A stretch of 64,000 bases of DNA from Mycolicibacterium pulveris (GCF_010725725.1 NZ_AP022599.1:4712001-4776000), one strand, 5' to 3'; positions 16,826-27,669 are shown, numbered from the stretch's first letter. Numbers and translations are program-made. Notes: generated by a model from the letters alone, not told the origin.

Positions 16826-17737
16826 ATGAGCATGGACAACATTTCACTCGGTACTGCGGGCCTCGACGAGCTGGTTCCGTCGCGCTACGCGGTGCAGGTG
16901 GGCGATATCGACGTGCTGGTGATCAGCGACGGTGTTCTCCCGATCACCAGCAAGACGATGGCCACCAACGCCGACCCCGCAGAGTTCGCCGACTGGCTCG
17001 ACGAGCGGTTCCTGCCGGCCGATGTGCTCGACTGGCCGCTGAACGTCGTCGTGCTACGTAGCGGCGACCGCACCATCCTTGTCGACGCTGGGCTGGGCCT
17101 GGAGTTCCCCGACTTCCCGCGGGCCGGACAGCTGGGACGGCGGATGGAGGCCGCAGGCATCGATCCTGCAGCCGTGACCGACGTGGTGCTCACCCACTTG
17201 CATATGGACCACGTGGGTGGTCTGCTCTCAGACGGGCTGAAGGAACGGTTCCGGCCGGATCTGCAGATTCACGTGGCGACCCGCGAGGCCGAGTTCTGGG
17301 ACTCGCCCGATTTCTCCCACACCGAGATGCCCGCACCGGTGCCGGGCGTGCTGCGCAGAGTCGCCGCGCAATTTCTGGACGAGTACAGCGGCCGGCTGCG
17401 GACGTTCGAGATGGAGTATGAAGTGGCACCCGGTGTACTCGTTGCCCGCACAGGCGGGCACACGCCAGGGCACAGTATCGTGCGTCTGGCCTCCGGCGGC
17501 GATCAGCTGACCTTCGCCGGCGACGCGGTGTTTGCGCCCGGATTCGATAATCCCGAATGGCACAACGGCTTTGATCATGATCCTGAGGAGTCGGCACGGG
17601 TCCGGATCAGCCTGCTGCGGGAGCTCGCGGCGACGGGCGAGTCGATGGTGGCCACCCACCTACCGTTCCCGTCCGTCTGTCGCGTGGCAGTGGCCGGTGA
17701 CGTCTTTCGATGCGTGCCTGCCGTCTGGGATTATTGA
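16826..17737 (+). CDS. MBL-fold metallo-hydrolase
   Basis: 303 residues. The metal motif THLHMDHVGG is complete; later metal ligands appear in RTGGHTPGHS and FAGDAVFAPG. The overall size and the ILVDAGLGL lead-in resemble lactonase-like MBL proteins, so a lactone or ester substrate is possible but unproven. A GGAG ribosome site precedes ATG 16826. The stop overlaps the convergent GGDEF gene by 7 bp. Confidence 0.87.
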   Translation: MSMDNISLGTAGLDELVPSRYAVQVGDIDVLVISDGVLPITSKTMATNADPAEFADWLDERFLPADVLDWPLNVVVLRSGDRTILVDAGLGLEFPDFPRAGQLGRRMEAAGIDPAAVTDVVLTHLHMDHVGGLLSDGLKERFRPDLQIHVATREAEFWDSPDFSHTEMPAPVPGVLRRVAAQFLDEYSGRLRTFEMEYEVAPGVLVARTGGHTPGHSIVRLASGGDQLTFAGDAVFAPGFDNPEWHNGFDHDPEESARVRISLLRELAATGESMVATHLPFPSVCRVAVAGDVFRCVPAVWDY

Positions 17738-18861
17738 TCGTGGCGTGATTCGGCAGTGCTCAGTGCATCGCGGGCCGACACGATCGTCGAATGGTGGCAG
17801 ACGCGGTTGCCGCCCGCGCGTTTGGCCTCGTACATCGCAGTGTCCGAGGTGCGAATAAGGTCATCGATGAGCCTGAGATTAGCTCTGGCCGAAGAACTTT
17901 CGAGCGGTGCACCGGCGGTGCCGATACTGGCTGTCACCGGAAACGGAACTTCGGCGATAGCTCGGCGTAGTCGTTCGGCCAGCTTGGCGGGGTTCGGTCC
18001 GGTGTCGACGTCGGCAACTAAAAACTCTTCTCCCCCCACCCTGCCGATCACGGCAGCGGAGCGACAGTTCTCCTGAAGCGCCGCGCTGACGCTCACCAAC
18101 GCTTGATCGCCGGCCTCATGGCCCTGGGTGTCGTTGAGTTGCTTGAAGTTGTCGAGATCGATCATGACCATCACCAGGTACATGCCTGCGCGGTGATGGT
18201 CGAGCATCATCAGTTCGTACACCGTGCTGTGGAAGGACCGCCGGTTGTGCAATCCGGTGAGCGGATCCCGGTCGGTACCCCGTAAGTCGGTTCGCAGCGT
18301 GTGCATCAACGACTGGATTCCAAACGGGATGCCGATATTGAGCGCGGCTACCGTGATCAACGACGCAACTGTCAGCGTGACGTCGCCGGTGGTGGCGATG
18401 AGCCGGTAGGCGAGAATTGCCGAGCACACCGTGGCCAGCGTCAGGTTGATGACCGTGAGGCCGATCGTGTGGAAGTAGGCGACGACACCACCGATGATGG
18501 CGAAGATCGTGCAGCCCATCAGTCCGGTGTACGGGTTGGACATCGCCAGACACATTGCGCCCACCGCCAACGCGCCCATCAGTGAATACACCACCGACTG
18601 CCGCCGTGTGGGCCATCGCAGCAACCACAGAAGCGCGCCGCCGACCCCGATTGTCGCCGCGGTGATCGCGACAAGAACAGTCGCGGTGTTGTCCGGCCCG
18701 GCCGGGCTCCACAGCAACAAAATGGGCACCGCCGTGATGGCGAGCGTGAAGGCGAACGTCGCGTATCGCCAAATTATCTGAATTCCGCGCTCATCCAGGT
18801 AAGCGCTGATCCAGTCGTATTGATCCGGTTGCTTCCACCATCGTCCCCCCCAGCGGACCAT
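17731..18861 (-). CDS. Membrane-bound diguanylate cyclase (GGDEF)
   Basis: 376 residues: a short N-terminal cytoplasmic stretch, about six transmembrane helices (residues about 30-190), then a C-terminal GGDEF domain. The active-site loop reads GRVGGEEFLV, an accepted GGEEF variant, and MIDLDNFKQLNDTQGH supplies the metal and substrate residues. It should make cyclic di-GMP from two GTP. No EAL domain is attached. I prefer ATG 18861, preceded by a GGGAGTGGGG tract, to the in-frame start at 18909. Confidence 0.87.
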   Translation of the reverse strand: MVRWGGRWWKQPDQYDWISAYLDERGIQIIWRYATFAFTLAITAVPILLLWSPAGPDNTATVLVAITAATIGVGGALLWLLRWPTRRQSVVYSLMGALAVGAMCLAMSNPYTGLMGCTIFAIIGGVVAYFHTIGLTVINLTLATVCSAILAYRLIATTGDVTLTVASLITVAALNIGIPFGIQSLMHTLRTDLRGTDRDPLTGLHNRRSFHSTVYELMMLDHHRAGMYLVMVMIDLDNFKQLNDTQGHEAGDQALVSVSAALQENCRSAAVIGRVGGEEFLVADVDTGPNPAKLAERLRRAIAEVPFPVTASIGTAGAPLESSSARANLRLIDDLIRTSDTAMYEAKRAGGNRVCHHSTIVSARDALSTAESRHDQ

Positions 18862-19097
18862 CCCCACCCCACTCCCGCGTTTCCCCCGCACGAGACGTTG
18901 CATTTTCAAAGAAGACGGTACTTAACTTGTATCAAATGCACAGCCTAAAAGGCGCGTGGGGTAAATAGCGCCTCGGTGACACATCGCCAAGAAGCGAACT
19001 CCATCATCGTCCCCAGCAACCGCGACCCTGCGCGACGCGGGTCAACCCGCGTCACGTAACCCGACCACCGGCACCGACTGCTGTAGCGTGGCGCAGC

Positions 19098-19739
19098 GTG
19101 AACTTCTCCCGCATGTCTTCGTCCGCCGTCCTCACGGCATGTGCCGCTGCGCTGGCCATGACGCTTGCCGCGTGTGGCTCCGACACGGAAACCACCGCCA
19201 CACCTACCACCAGCGCACCTTCTGTCGACGAGCTGGTCGCTCCGTCGCCCACCGAAACGGCCACACCCGAGCCGGCCGCTGCGTGCCCGACCGCGGCGCC
19301 CGATGCCGCTGTCCCGGCCGAATGGAACCTGTCCGGCGCCTCCGGCAGCGTCGCCGTCACGGGATCCACCGACACGACGGCGCCGAACATCGTGGTCGAC
19401 GCGCCGTTCAGCGTCAGTGAAACGCAGGTGCAGACCTTGCAGGCGGGTGACGGACCGGTGGTCGCGGACACGGCCACGGTGCTGGTCTGCTACATGGGGG
19501 TCAACGGGCGTGACGGGACCGTGTTCGACAACAGCTACGAGCGGGGCGTCCCAGTCGACTTTCCGCTCACCGGGGTCGTGCCGGGCTTCCAGAAAGCGAT
19601 CGCCGGACAGACGGTCGGCTCCACCGTCGGTGTGGCGATGACCTCTGAAGACGGCTACCCCGAGGGCCAACCGGCCGCCGGTATCCAGCCCGGCGACTCG
19701 CTGGTCTTCGCGATCAAGATCATCGACGCCGCGAACTGA
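19098..19739 (+). CDS. FKBP-type peptidyl-prolyl isomerase lipoprotein
   Basis: 213 residues with a signal peptide ending in a lipobox (MTLAAC), so the Cys should be lipidated and the protein anchored outside the plasma membrane. A Thr/Pro-rich linker follows to about residue 60. The FKBP domain occupies the C-terminal 110 residues, with VLVCYMGVNGRDGTVFDNSY, VVPGFQKAIAGQ and a closing GDSLVFAIKIID. It would assist folding of exported proteins. GTG 19098 is about 8 nt after a TAGCGT -10-like hexamer, consistent with a leaderless message. Confidence 0.88.
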   Translation: MNFSRMSSSAVLTACAAALAMTLAACGSDTETTATPTTSAPSVDELVAPSPTETATPEPAAACPTAAPDAAVPAEWNLSGASGSVAVTGSTDTTAPNIVVDAPFSVSETQVQTLQAGDGPVVADTATVLVCYMGVNGRDGTVFDNSYERGVPVDFPLTGVVPGFQKAIAGQTVGSTVGVAMTSEDGYPEGQPAAGIQPGDSLVFAIKIIDAAN

Positions 19740-19744
19740 CGGGA

Positions 19745-20041
19745 CTACCCCCGCTCCACCAACGAACGGACGTCGGCGACGTCATACTCGGCGACCGACG
19801 CCGAAACCATCACGGCGCCTTGGTCATCGGACGGCCCGCTGCCGCGGAAGCGCTCGACCGCTGCCTGCGACTCCCACCGTTCGTAGATGTTGACGCGGCC
19901 CGATTCGAGCGGGTCGGCGGTGATCGCGAAGTCCAGACAGCCGGGTGCGCGGCGCGCCTGGTCGATGACGCTCACGCACTCCGCGAGGTAGGCCTCGCGC
20001 TGCGCGGGCGGCACCGTGATGTGTCCGGCGACAATGACCAT
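19745..20041 (-). CDS. Antibiotic biosynthesis monooxygenase (ABM) domain protein
   Basis: 98 residues, a single ABM ferredoxin-like domain: VIVAGHITVPPAQREAYL, CLDFAITADPLESGRVNIYERWES, and a C-terminal strand. Such proteins act as small cofactor-free monooxygenases, or as haem or quinone-interacting proteins. Convergent with the FKBP gene, 5 bp between stops. No pathway context. Confidence 0.8.
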   Translation of the reverse strand: MVIVAGHITVPPAQREAYLAECVSVIDQARRAPGCLDFAITADPLESGRVNIYERWESQAAVERFRGSGPSDDQGAVMVSASVAEYDVADVRSLVERG

Positions 20042-20082
20042 GAATGTCTAGACCCCGCCAGCGCCCCGAACTCATCGCCTGG

Positions 20083-20574
20083 TCACGGCGTCGGCGGCAG
20101 GTGCTCGATGGGCGGGGCCGGCACCGCTTCTGGCGCGGCGCCGGGCGGTGACGCCGGCGGGGTGGACGACTCCGGAGCCGTCAGCGAGATGTGTCCGGGC
20201 GGCAACGGCGGGGCTGGGCCGGCACCCGGCGGCGGGCCGGCCGCCACCGGCGGCGGCGCGGTCAACTCGGCAAGCGGATTGCCGCTGTGGAACATGTGCC
20301 ACATGTCTCTCAAAAAACCGAACTGGCCTTGCGACTGCCCCTGGCCGTAGACCGGCGCGATCTCCGGGACCGGCGGCGCCCCGACCGGTGGCGGCGGTTG
20401 CGGACCCGTCGGCTCGTGCGAGGTGTCCACCACGGGCTGTCCCGGAGTCGGGGTGGGCACGGGATCTGCGCCGGCCTGCCCGGCCGCGGCCATCGCACCG
20501 CCGACGATCAGCGCGCTCGCGGCCGCGAGCCTCACTGCGGTTGCGGACGGCACGGCGCGTCGTCGTTGCGTCAT
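20083..20574 (-). CDS. Exported proline-rich protein
   Basis: 163 residues. A basic N-terminus (TQRRRAV) and a hydrophobic Ala-rich helix ending AGQAGADP form a signal peptide; the rest is Pro/Ala/Gly-rich, with a short central FGFLRDMWHMFHSGNPLAE segment that may be the only folded part. ATG 20574 is chosen for its GGGGAA ribosome site. Mycobacteria secrete many such proteins; no specific role can be read. Confidence 0.72.
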   Translation of the reverse strand: MTQRRRAVPSATAVRLAAASALIVGGAMAAAGQAGADPVPTPTPGQPVVDTSHEPTGPQPPPPVGAPPVPEIAPVYGQGQSQGQFGFLRDMWHMFHSGNPLAELTAPPPVAAGPPPGAGPAPPLPPGHISLTAPESSTPPASPPGAAPEAVPAPPIEHLPPTP

Positions 20575-20658
20575 GAGTTCCCCGTTGTCCTCTCCGTGGG
20601 CCGGGCCCGATCTGAGCAAGGCTAACGGTTCGGGCGTCCGCCGTCTTGTCGGTCGTCG

Positions 20659-22281
20659 CTACTGCTCATCACGCTGACCGTCGCGCTGCCCGTCGCGGCG
20701 GTCAGCCTGGCCGTCCGGGGATTCGGGCGCATCGGCGTCGGAGCGGGACTCCTCGTCGGCCGGGGTCGGTTCCAGCGCGAGGCTTCGCGATTGCGGATGG
20801 TGAGCGCTCGTCGTCTCGGCGGCTTCGGTCGGTCGAAGGTGCACGACCGGTCCGACGGCACGACGCAGGCCGGGCAGTCCCTGCTTGCGGAGGAGGGCGC
20901 CGATGCGGCCGGCGCGGTAGCGCAGCGGGGAACCGAGGAACTCCCCCAGCACCACGCCGCTGCCCAGCGCAAGCGCGGTGGCGACGGCGGCCATCATCTG
21001 GCGCAGGCCGTTGTCGAAATTGCCGTCGACGGCGAAGGAGAACACCGCCCGGAAAACCGCGAGCCCCGGAAGCATCGGCATGATGCCGGCGGTCGCGGTG
21101 ACCAGGGCCGGGGCCTGCCGTCGAATCGAGATCAGGGTCGCGATGACACCGACGCCGACGGCTGCGACGCCGCTGGCGAACACCTGCCCGGCGCCCGCGG
21201 TTCCGAGGCTGATCAACACCACCTCTGCAGCGGCCGCCGCCAGCCCGGCGGTCGCGATCGCCCGCAGCGGTGCGTAGCTCGTCACGGTCAGGGCCGCGCC
21301 TGCCAGCCCGGCGCCGCCCACCGCCAGCGCGATGGCCACCGCCCCGTGGGGCGGTACGAACGACTCGGTCGCGTCGACGTGCAGTTCGATGACGACACCG
21401 GCCATGGTGGCGATCTGCAAGCCCGCGAGGATGCCGACGACGATCCCCGCGGTGAGCAGCACCGCTTCCCCGAGCCGGGCGATGGCGGTGAGCATGTATC
21501 CGGTCACCGCGTCCTGCATCGCGCCGACGAACGTCAGCCCGGACAGCAGCATCACGATTCCGGTTGCCACCAGCGCGGTCGGCCCCTGACCGCCGAAGTA
21601 GTACGCCGCGACGGCCACGAAGGTCGCGATCGCCGCGCCTATCGCGTGCTGGAAGAAGAACGGGGTGCCGATCCGGTTCAGCCGCCTGCCGACCTGGTCG
21701 ATGACCGCCGACGTCGTGGCCGCCAGGATGCAGGTCACCCAGTTGCCACCGAGCAGCATCGCGATGCCGAGCGCGAAGCCGGCCCAACCGACGGTCGCCA
21801 GCCACCGCGGATACGGGTGTGGACGCTCGGTCAACTCGTCCATGGCCTCATGGGCCTGGTCGACCGAGACACCGCCGGAGGTGATGCGCTGCACCAGCCG
21901 GTCGAGTTCGCCCAGCCGGGTGTAGTCGGTGGACCTGGTGTGGACGCTGCGCACGATGGTGACCGGCGGGCTGTCCGCGGTCGGCAGGGCCGACACGATG
22001 ACCGTGGTGACGAAGATGTCGACGACGCAGTCGGTGAGCCGATACGCCTGGGCGACGTCCTGTGCCGTCGCGACGACGTCCGCGGTGCCCGAACCTGAGG
22101 ACAACATCACCTCGGCGAGCCGGATCGTCAGGTCGAGAACCTTGCGGGCGTGGATCTCGTCGACGCCGCTCGCGGCGCGGCGGCGCTGACCGGCGACGGG
22201 TGCCGGGTCACGATGCCCGCGAAGCGCGATCCGCACTCCTCGGCGGAAGCGGGCCGTGCCGCCCATTCGATCGTGCGCCAT
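20659..22281 (-). CDS. Threonine/serine exporter family (ThrE-like) membrane protein
   Basis: 540 residues. The N-terminal cytoplasmic part (about 40-150, with MLSSGSGTADVVATA and a VSVDQAHEAMDEL segment) is the ThrE amidohydrolase-like domain. Then about ten hydrophobic helices span 160-460, as in ThrE of Corynebacterium glutamicum. The last 60 residues form an acidic/Gln-Arg tail ending in a short GQRDGQRD repeat. It would export small amino acids. A TATCCT hexamer 8 nt before the ATG suggests leaderless transcription. Confidence 0.85.
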   Translation of the reverse strand: MAHDRMGGTARFRRGVRIALRGHRDPAPVAGQRRRAASGVDEIHARKVLDLTIRLAEVMLSSGSGTADVVATAQDVAQAYRLTDCVVDIFVTTVIVSALPTADSPPVTIVRSVHTRSTDYTRLGELDRLVQRITSGGVSVDQAHEAMDELTERPHPYPRWLATVGWAGFALGIAMLLGGNWVTCILAATTSAVIDQVGRRLNRIGTPFFFQHAIGAAIATFVAVAAYYFGGQGPTALVATGIVMLLSGLTFVGAMQDAVTGYMLTAIARLGEAVLLTAGIVVGILAGLQIATMAGVVIELHVDATESFVPPHGAVAIALAVGGAGLAGAALTVTSYAPLRAIATAGLAAAAAEVVLISLGTAGAGQVFASGVAAVGVGVIATLISIRRQAPALVTATAGIMPMLPGLAVFRAVFSFAVDGNFDNGLRQMMAAVATALALGSGVVLGEFLGSPLRYRAGRIGALLRKQGLPGLRRAVGPVVHLRPTEAAETTSAHHPQSRSLALEPTPADEESRSDADAPESPDGQADRRDGQRDGQRDEQ

Positions 22282-22433
22282 TTAACTGGAGGATACTGAC
22301 GCCTCATCGCGAACGCAGTTTCGGCTCCGCGGTGACGGATGCGTCGATTTCGATATGTGACGCCCGACCGATATCGTTAGCGCTACGAAGCAGCCCATTT
22401 TCGGGGCTGCGAGTTTGTCTCGGAGGTGATTGT

Positions 22434-22715
22434 GTGGCGTATCTGGTGCGCGCACTGACCGTGCTATTGGCCGGTTCGCTGATTCTCGCGCCCCAGGCCG
22501 CGGCGGACCAAGATGAATACCTGCGCAAACTGCAAGACCGGTTGCCATTTCTGAGCGCCGAACAATTGCTGTCCGAAGGCACCAGAATCTGCAATGCCAC
22601 CCGCAAGGGCACGCCCGCGTCAGACGTCGTCGTCATGGTCCGCGACGACTTGGGTCTGTCGATTTCGGCCGCCGGAAACGTCGTCAGCACCGCGGTCGTC
22701 GAACTCGGCTGCTGA
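22434..22715 (+). CDS. Secreted DUF732-family protein
   Basis: 93 residues: a short signal peptide (YLVRALTVLLAGSLILAPQAAA), then the small helical DUF732 domain with two Cys (RICNATRKG and a terminal Cys). DUF732 proteins are abundant exported proteins of mycobacteria with no known function. GTG 22434 has GGAGG 7 nt upstream; the frame is open further upstream but without a ribosome site. It lies 190 bp before the antigen-85 gene on the same strand. Confidence 0.8.
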   Translation: MAYLVRALTVLLAGSLILAPQAAADQDEYLRKLQDRLPFLSAEQLLSEGTRICNATRKGTPASDVVVMVRDDLGLSISAAGNVVSTAVVELGC

Positions 22716-22742
22716 ACTCGGGCACGCGCCGTAACGCGGTGA

Positions 22743-23876
<1,134 letters not shown>

Positions 23877-23909
23877 GCCTCGACCGATGGTCGGGGTGAC
23901 AATCGGTGG

Positions 23910-25469
23910 GTGACGCTTCCCAGACCGACCGTCCCGGCGCTTCTGCAGCGCAGTGCGCACGACTTCGGCCACCACACCTACCTGGTCACCCCGACCGAAC
24001 GGCTCACCTACGAGCAGGCCGAACAGCGTTCGGCGCGCATCGCCCGGTGGCTGCTCGGCGAGGGAGTCGGCAAGGGCACCCGCGTGGGGCTGTTCTTCCC
24101 CAACGGCGTCGACTGGGTCATCTGGTGGCTGGCGGTGTCGCGCATCGGCGCGCTGGTGGTGCCGTTGAGCACCCTCTACACGGCGGCCGAGATCGCCAAG
24201 GTCGCCCGGCTTGCCGACATCGCGCTGCTGGTCGCGCCCGCCGAGGTGCTGCGCATCGACGTCGCCGAACGTTTCGAAACGGCCTGGCCGCAATTGGTCG
24301 GTCAGCCCGGCGGGCGGTTGGCGCTGGCCGGCGCCCCGTATCTGCGCCGCATCCTGTTCACCACCGATATCGGGCGGGCGTGGGCGACGCGATACGACGA
24401 CGGCGCCGACGGCGTGTCACCCGACCTGCTGGCCGCCGCCGAGGCCGAGGTGTCCCCCGCCGACCTCGCCGTCATGGTGCACACCTCCGGTTCCACCGCC
24501 GACCCCAAGGGCGTGCTGCACACGCACGGCACCCTGGTCCGCCAGACGTCGACCTGGCCCAGCGCGGTCCGGCTGGTCACCAAATCCGAAGGGCCACCTC
24601 GGATTCTGTCCGCGATGCCGTTCTTCTGGATCGGCGGGCTGCTCGCTGTCACCGGGGCGCTGCACGAACCCGTCACGGTGATCACCATGCCGCGGCTGGA
24701 CGCCGGTACCGCGCTGGACCTCGTCGAGCGCGAACGGGCCACTGGCGTGATCGGGTGGCCCGCGTTCACCCAGAAGCTGCGTGACCACCCGACCTTCGCC
24801 GACCGCGACCTGTCCAGCGCACCGCTGCTGCGAGACGGGCCGCTGGACGTCGCGATGGTCGACGTGCCCGACGGATATCCCGTGCACCGCACCATGTCTG
24901 AAACCGCGGGCGGATTCGTGTTCACCGACATGCGCATCGTCGACGACGCCGGTGAACCGGTGCCCGACGGCACCGTCGGCGAATTGCTAATCCGCGGAAT
25001 CGGTGTGATGGCCGGCTACAACAAGCGCGAGCGGTGGGAGACGTTCGACGAAGACGGCTGGTATCACACCGGCGACCATGTCTACCGTCGAGCCGGTGAT
25101 CCGCGCCTGTTCTACGTCGGCCGCAGCACCGAACTCATCAAGGCCGCGGGCGCCAACGTCTCACCGCTCGAAGTCGAGGCCGTCATCGAGGAGTTCGACG
25201 ACGTCGCGCAGTGCCTGGTGGTCGGCGTCGATGATGCGGTGCGCGGCGAGCAGGTGTGTGCGGTGGTGGTGCCCGCCGACACCGACACCGGCGTCGACGT
25301 GGCCTCGTTGGCCGAGCGCACCCGCGCGCAGCTGTCGGCCTACAAGGTGCCCACCCGCTGGGCCGTGGTCACCAGCGACCAGATCCCCACCCTGGCGAGC
25401 GGCAAGTTCGACCGAAAGGCATTGCGCAACATGGTCGCCGACGGCGTCTTCGAGTCGGTCGCCGGCTGA
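23910..25469 (+). CDS. Fatty-acyl-CoA synthetase / AMP-binding ligase
   Basis: 519 residues of the ANL superfamily. The P-loop HTSGSTADPKGVLHTHG, the A5-like TMSETAGGFV region, the hinge/ribose motif GWYHTGDHVYR, and the C-terminal LASGKFDRKALR with the catalytic Lys are all seen. It should activate a carboxylic acid as acyl-AMP and then acyl-CoA. GTG 23910 follows the antigen-85 stop by 33 bp; the next gene starts 4 bp after its stop, so the ligase and dehalogenase-like enzyme are one operon. Confidence 0.92.
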   Translation: MTLPRPTVPALLQRSAHDFGHHTYLVTPTERLTYEQAEQRSARIARWLLGEGVGKGTRVGLFFPNGVDWVIWWLAVSRIGALVVPLSTLYTAAEIAKVARLADIALLVAPAEVLRIDVAERFETAWPQLVGQPGGRLALAGAPYLRRILFTTDIGRAWATRYDDGADGVSPDLLAAAEAEVSPADLAVMVHTSGSTADPKGVLHTHGTLVRQTSTWPSAVRLVTKSEGPPRILSAMPFFWIGGLLAVTGALHEPVTVITMPRLDAGTALDLVERERATGVIGWPAFTQKLRDHPTFADRDLSSAPLLRDGPLDVAMVDVPDGYPVHRTMSETAGGFVFTDMRIVDDAGEPVPDGTVGELLIRGIGVMAGYNKRERWETFDEDGWYHTGDHVYRRAGDPRLFYVGRSTELIKAAGANVSPLEVEAVIEEFDDVAQCLVVGVDDAVRGEQVCAVVVPADTDTGVDVASLAERTRAQLSAYKVPTRWAVVTSDQIPTLASGKFDRKALRNMVADGVFESVAG

Positions 25470-25473
25470 GCAC

Positions 25474-26433
25474 ATGGCTGTGCTGAGAACACCTGACGAG
25501 CGCTTCGCCGGGCTGCCCGATTACCCGTTCGTCCCTAGCTATGTCGACGTGGAGACACGCGGAATCGCGCCCCTGCGAATGCATTACGTCGACGCCGGAC
25601 CGGTTGATGCGCCCGTCGTCGTGCTGCTGCACGGTCAACCAACGTGGTCGTACCTGTATCGGCACGTGATCCGCGTACTGCTCGACGCGGGCCTGCGCGT
25701 GATCGCGCCCGACAACATCGGCTACGGCCGGTCGGACAAGCCCGCCGACCCGACCGACTACACCTTCAAACGCCACGTCGACTGGATGCACAGCGCGCTC
25801 GTCCGGCTGAACCTGACCGATATCACGCTGGTCGTTCAGGACTGGGGCGGACCCATCGGGCTCAGCGTGCTTGCGCGCGAGCCCGACCGGTTCGCCCGCG
25901 TCGTCGCGACCAACACGATCCTGCACACGTGTGACCCCGGACTCGCGGGCAGGCTCGCATGGCCGCACCACGCCGTCGGCGACGGTCAGGTCATCCACCA
26001 GGAGACCCTCCTCGATTACGTGGCGTTCTACCAACGCTCACCTGAACTCGTTCCGAGTTTCTTCCTCGATGCGGTGGCGGGCCCGCTGAGCCCCGACGTC
26101 CTCGCCGCTTACGACGCGCCGTTCCCGGACCGCACGTTCACCGCCGGCCTGCGGCAGATGACGGCGTTGATTCCGTTGACGCGCAACGACCCCGGTGCCG
26201 CGATCGGGCGCGCGACGATGGCCGCGCTCGGGGACTGGCGGCGGCCGTTTCTCACGGCGTACTCCGACGGCGATCCGGCGACTCGCGGCTGGGACAAGGT
26301 CTTCGCCGACCACATTTCGGGCGCGAAGGGCCAACCCCACACGACGATTGAGGGTGCTGGCCACTTCGTTCAGGAGCAGCGCGGCGCCGAACTTGGCCGC
26401 GTCGTCGCCGAATTCGTCGCCCGCACTGGCTGA
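25474..26433 (+). CDS. Haloalkane dehalogenase-like alpha/beta hydrolase
   Basis: 319 residues. HGQPTWSYLYR (53-63) and VQDWGGPIGL (Asp123 nucleophile followed by halide-contacting Trp124) are hallmarks of haloalkane dehalogenases of the DhlA-like subfamily; a GAGHFVQE segment near 293 supplies the His. The enzyme would hydrolyse carbon-halogen bonds to alcohols. The residues for the second halide contact cannot be fixed without alignment, so an epoxide hydrolase or related role is possible. Operonic with the acyl-CoA ligase (4-bp gap) and convergent with an acyl-CoA dehydrogenase-like gene, stops abutting. Confidence 0.82.
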   Translation: MAVLRTPDERFAGLPDYPFVPSYVDVETRGIAPLRMHYVDAGPVDAPVVVLLHGQPTWSYLYRHVIRVLLDAGLRVIAPDNIGYGRSDKPADPTDYTFKRHVDWMHSALVRLNLTDITLVVQDWGGPIGLSVLAREPDRFARVVATNTILHTCDPGLAGRLAWPHHAVGDGQVIHQETLLDYVAFYQRSPELVPSFFLDAVAGPLSPDVLAAYDAPFPDRTFTAGLRQMTALIPLTRNDPGAAIGRATMAALGDWRRPFLTAYSDGDPATRGWDKVFADHISGAKGQPHTTIEGAGHFVQEQRGAELGRVVAEFVARTG

Positions 26434-27618
26434 TCAGAGCCCGAACTGGTCCTCGATGATGCCCAGCCACACCTGCGCCGCGTCGATGGCGACCTTCTCG
26501 CTGATGAAGGCGTGCTGGGTACCGGTGTACATGTCGCGGAACGCCCGCTCCAGCCGCGAGCCCTCGCGGATCGCGCTGGTGCCCGCGACCAGATGCGCCC
26601 ATTCGGCGCACTGGCGGGCCACGTCGGTGGCGTAGACGGCGGCCACCCGCATGTCCGCGCGCAGGGTCGGGGTCAGCTCCTCACCGGAGGCGACGGCGGT
26701 TTCGGCCGTACCGAACGCCTGCAGCACCAGCAGCCGCGCGGCGCGCCACGCCGCCACATGGTGCGCGAGGCCCTTCTGGAAGGTGGGCCTGCTGGCCAGC
26801 GACGCCATGTCGCTCATCCGGAACTTGGTGGCCGCGAGCTCTTCGACGTCATCGAGCATGCTCTTGGCGACCCCGAGCGCCCACGACGCGTGCCCGGCCG
26901 CGGTCATTCCCATCAGCCCCATCCGGGTGGCCGGCGACGAACCCCGGCGCGGCTCACGGGTGAACAGCGGGAACGTCCGGTAGGCCGGAACGAACACGTC
27001 TTCGGCGCTGTAGTCGTAGCTGCCGGTGCCCTTCAGTCCCTGGACGTGCCAGTCGTCGTTGAAGCTGATCTGGTCGCGGGGCAGCACGGCCACCTGCATG
27101 TCGGGCAACCCCTTGCTGACCCAGCGCACCTCCCCGGCGTCCATCGGCAGAAAGCCCGCCGCGACGTACTGGGAATGACCGGTTCCCGAGCCGAAACTCC
27201 ACGACCCGCTCAGCCGGTACCCGCCGTCGACGGCCTGGCCCTGGCCGTTGGGGAAGAACTGCCCGCCCAGCGTGACCCGGTTGTCGTGGGCGGTGAACAC
27301 CTCCGCGAAGCCCTCGTCGGGCAGATAGGTGGCGGCGGCGAACGACGACGGCAGGTTGGCGATGCCGATCCAGCCGAAAGACCCGTCCTGCCAGGCCATC
27401 TCGATCCACGTCTCGATCATTTCGGGGAAGGACGGTTCGACTCCTCCCGCCGCGACGGGGTTGAACGCCGTCATCAACCCGGTATCCCACATGGCGTCGA
27501 CGATCGCCGGGGTGAGGGTGCGCATGCGCTCGGATTCGGCCGCCTCGGCCGCGACCAGCTCGCGCATGCCGCGGGCCAGCCCGGAAACCCGGTCGGTCGC
27601 CTCCACAGTTGACGTCAT
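26434..27618 (-). CDS. Acyl-CoA dehydrogenase-like flavoprotein (HsaA/DszC-type monooxygenase)
   Basis: 394 residues with the acyl-CoA dehydrogenase fold: helical N-terminal domain, central beta domain (GGYRLSGSWSFGSGTGHSQYVAAG) and a C-terminal helical bundle. The GSWSFGSG stretch and lack of the usual catalytic Glu context are typical of flavin-dependent monooxygenases such as HsaA or DszC that need a partner reductase; none is nearby. It is divergent from an enoyl-CoA hydratase across 51 bp, which must contain both promoters. Confidence 0.82.
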   Translation of the reverse strand: MTSTVEATDRVSGLARGMRELVAAEAAESERMRTLTPAIVDAMWDTGLMTAFNPVAAGGVEPSFPEMIETWIEMAWQDGSFGWIGIANLPSSFAAATYLPDEGFAEVFTAHDNRVTLGGQFFPNGQGQAVDGGYRLSGSWSFGSGTGHSQYVAAGFLPMDAGEVRWVSKGLPDMQVAVLPRDQISFNDDWHVQGLKGTGSYDYSAEDVFVPAYRTFPLFTREPRRGSSPATRMGLMGMTAAGHASWALGVAKSMLDDVEELAATKFRMSDMASLASRPTFQKGLAHHVAAWRAARLLVLQAFGTAETAVASGEELTPTLRADMRVAAVYATDVARQCAEWAHLVAGTSAIREGSRLERAFRDMYTGTQHAFISEKVAIDAAQVWLGIIEDQFGL

Positions 27619-27669
27619 TGCGTACTCCCATCACGGCAGGCAGCGGTCCCCTGAGATTATGGTGCAGCC

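Noticed and set aside
20791..22098. 435-codon plus-strand frame opposite the ThrE-like exporter
   Set aside because: Composition is typical of antisense noise and it would erase a clear membrane protein.
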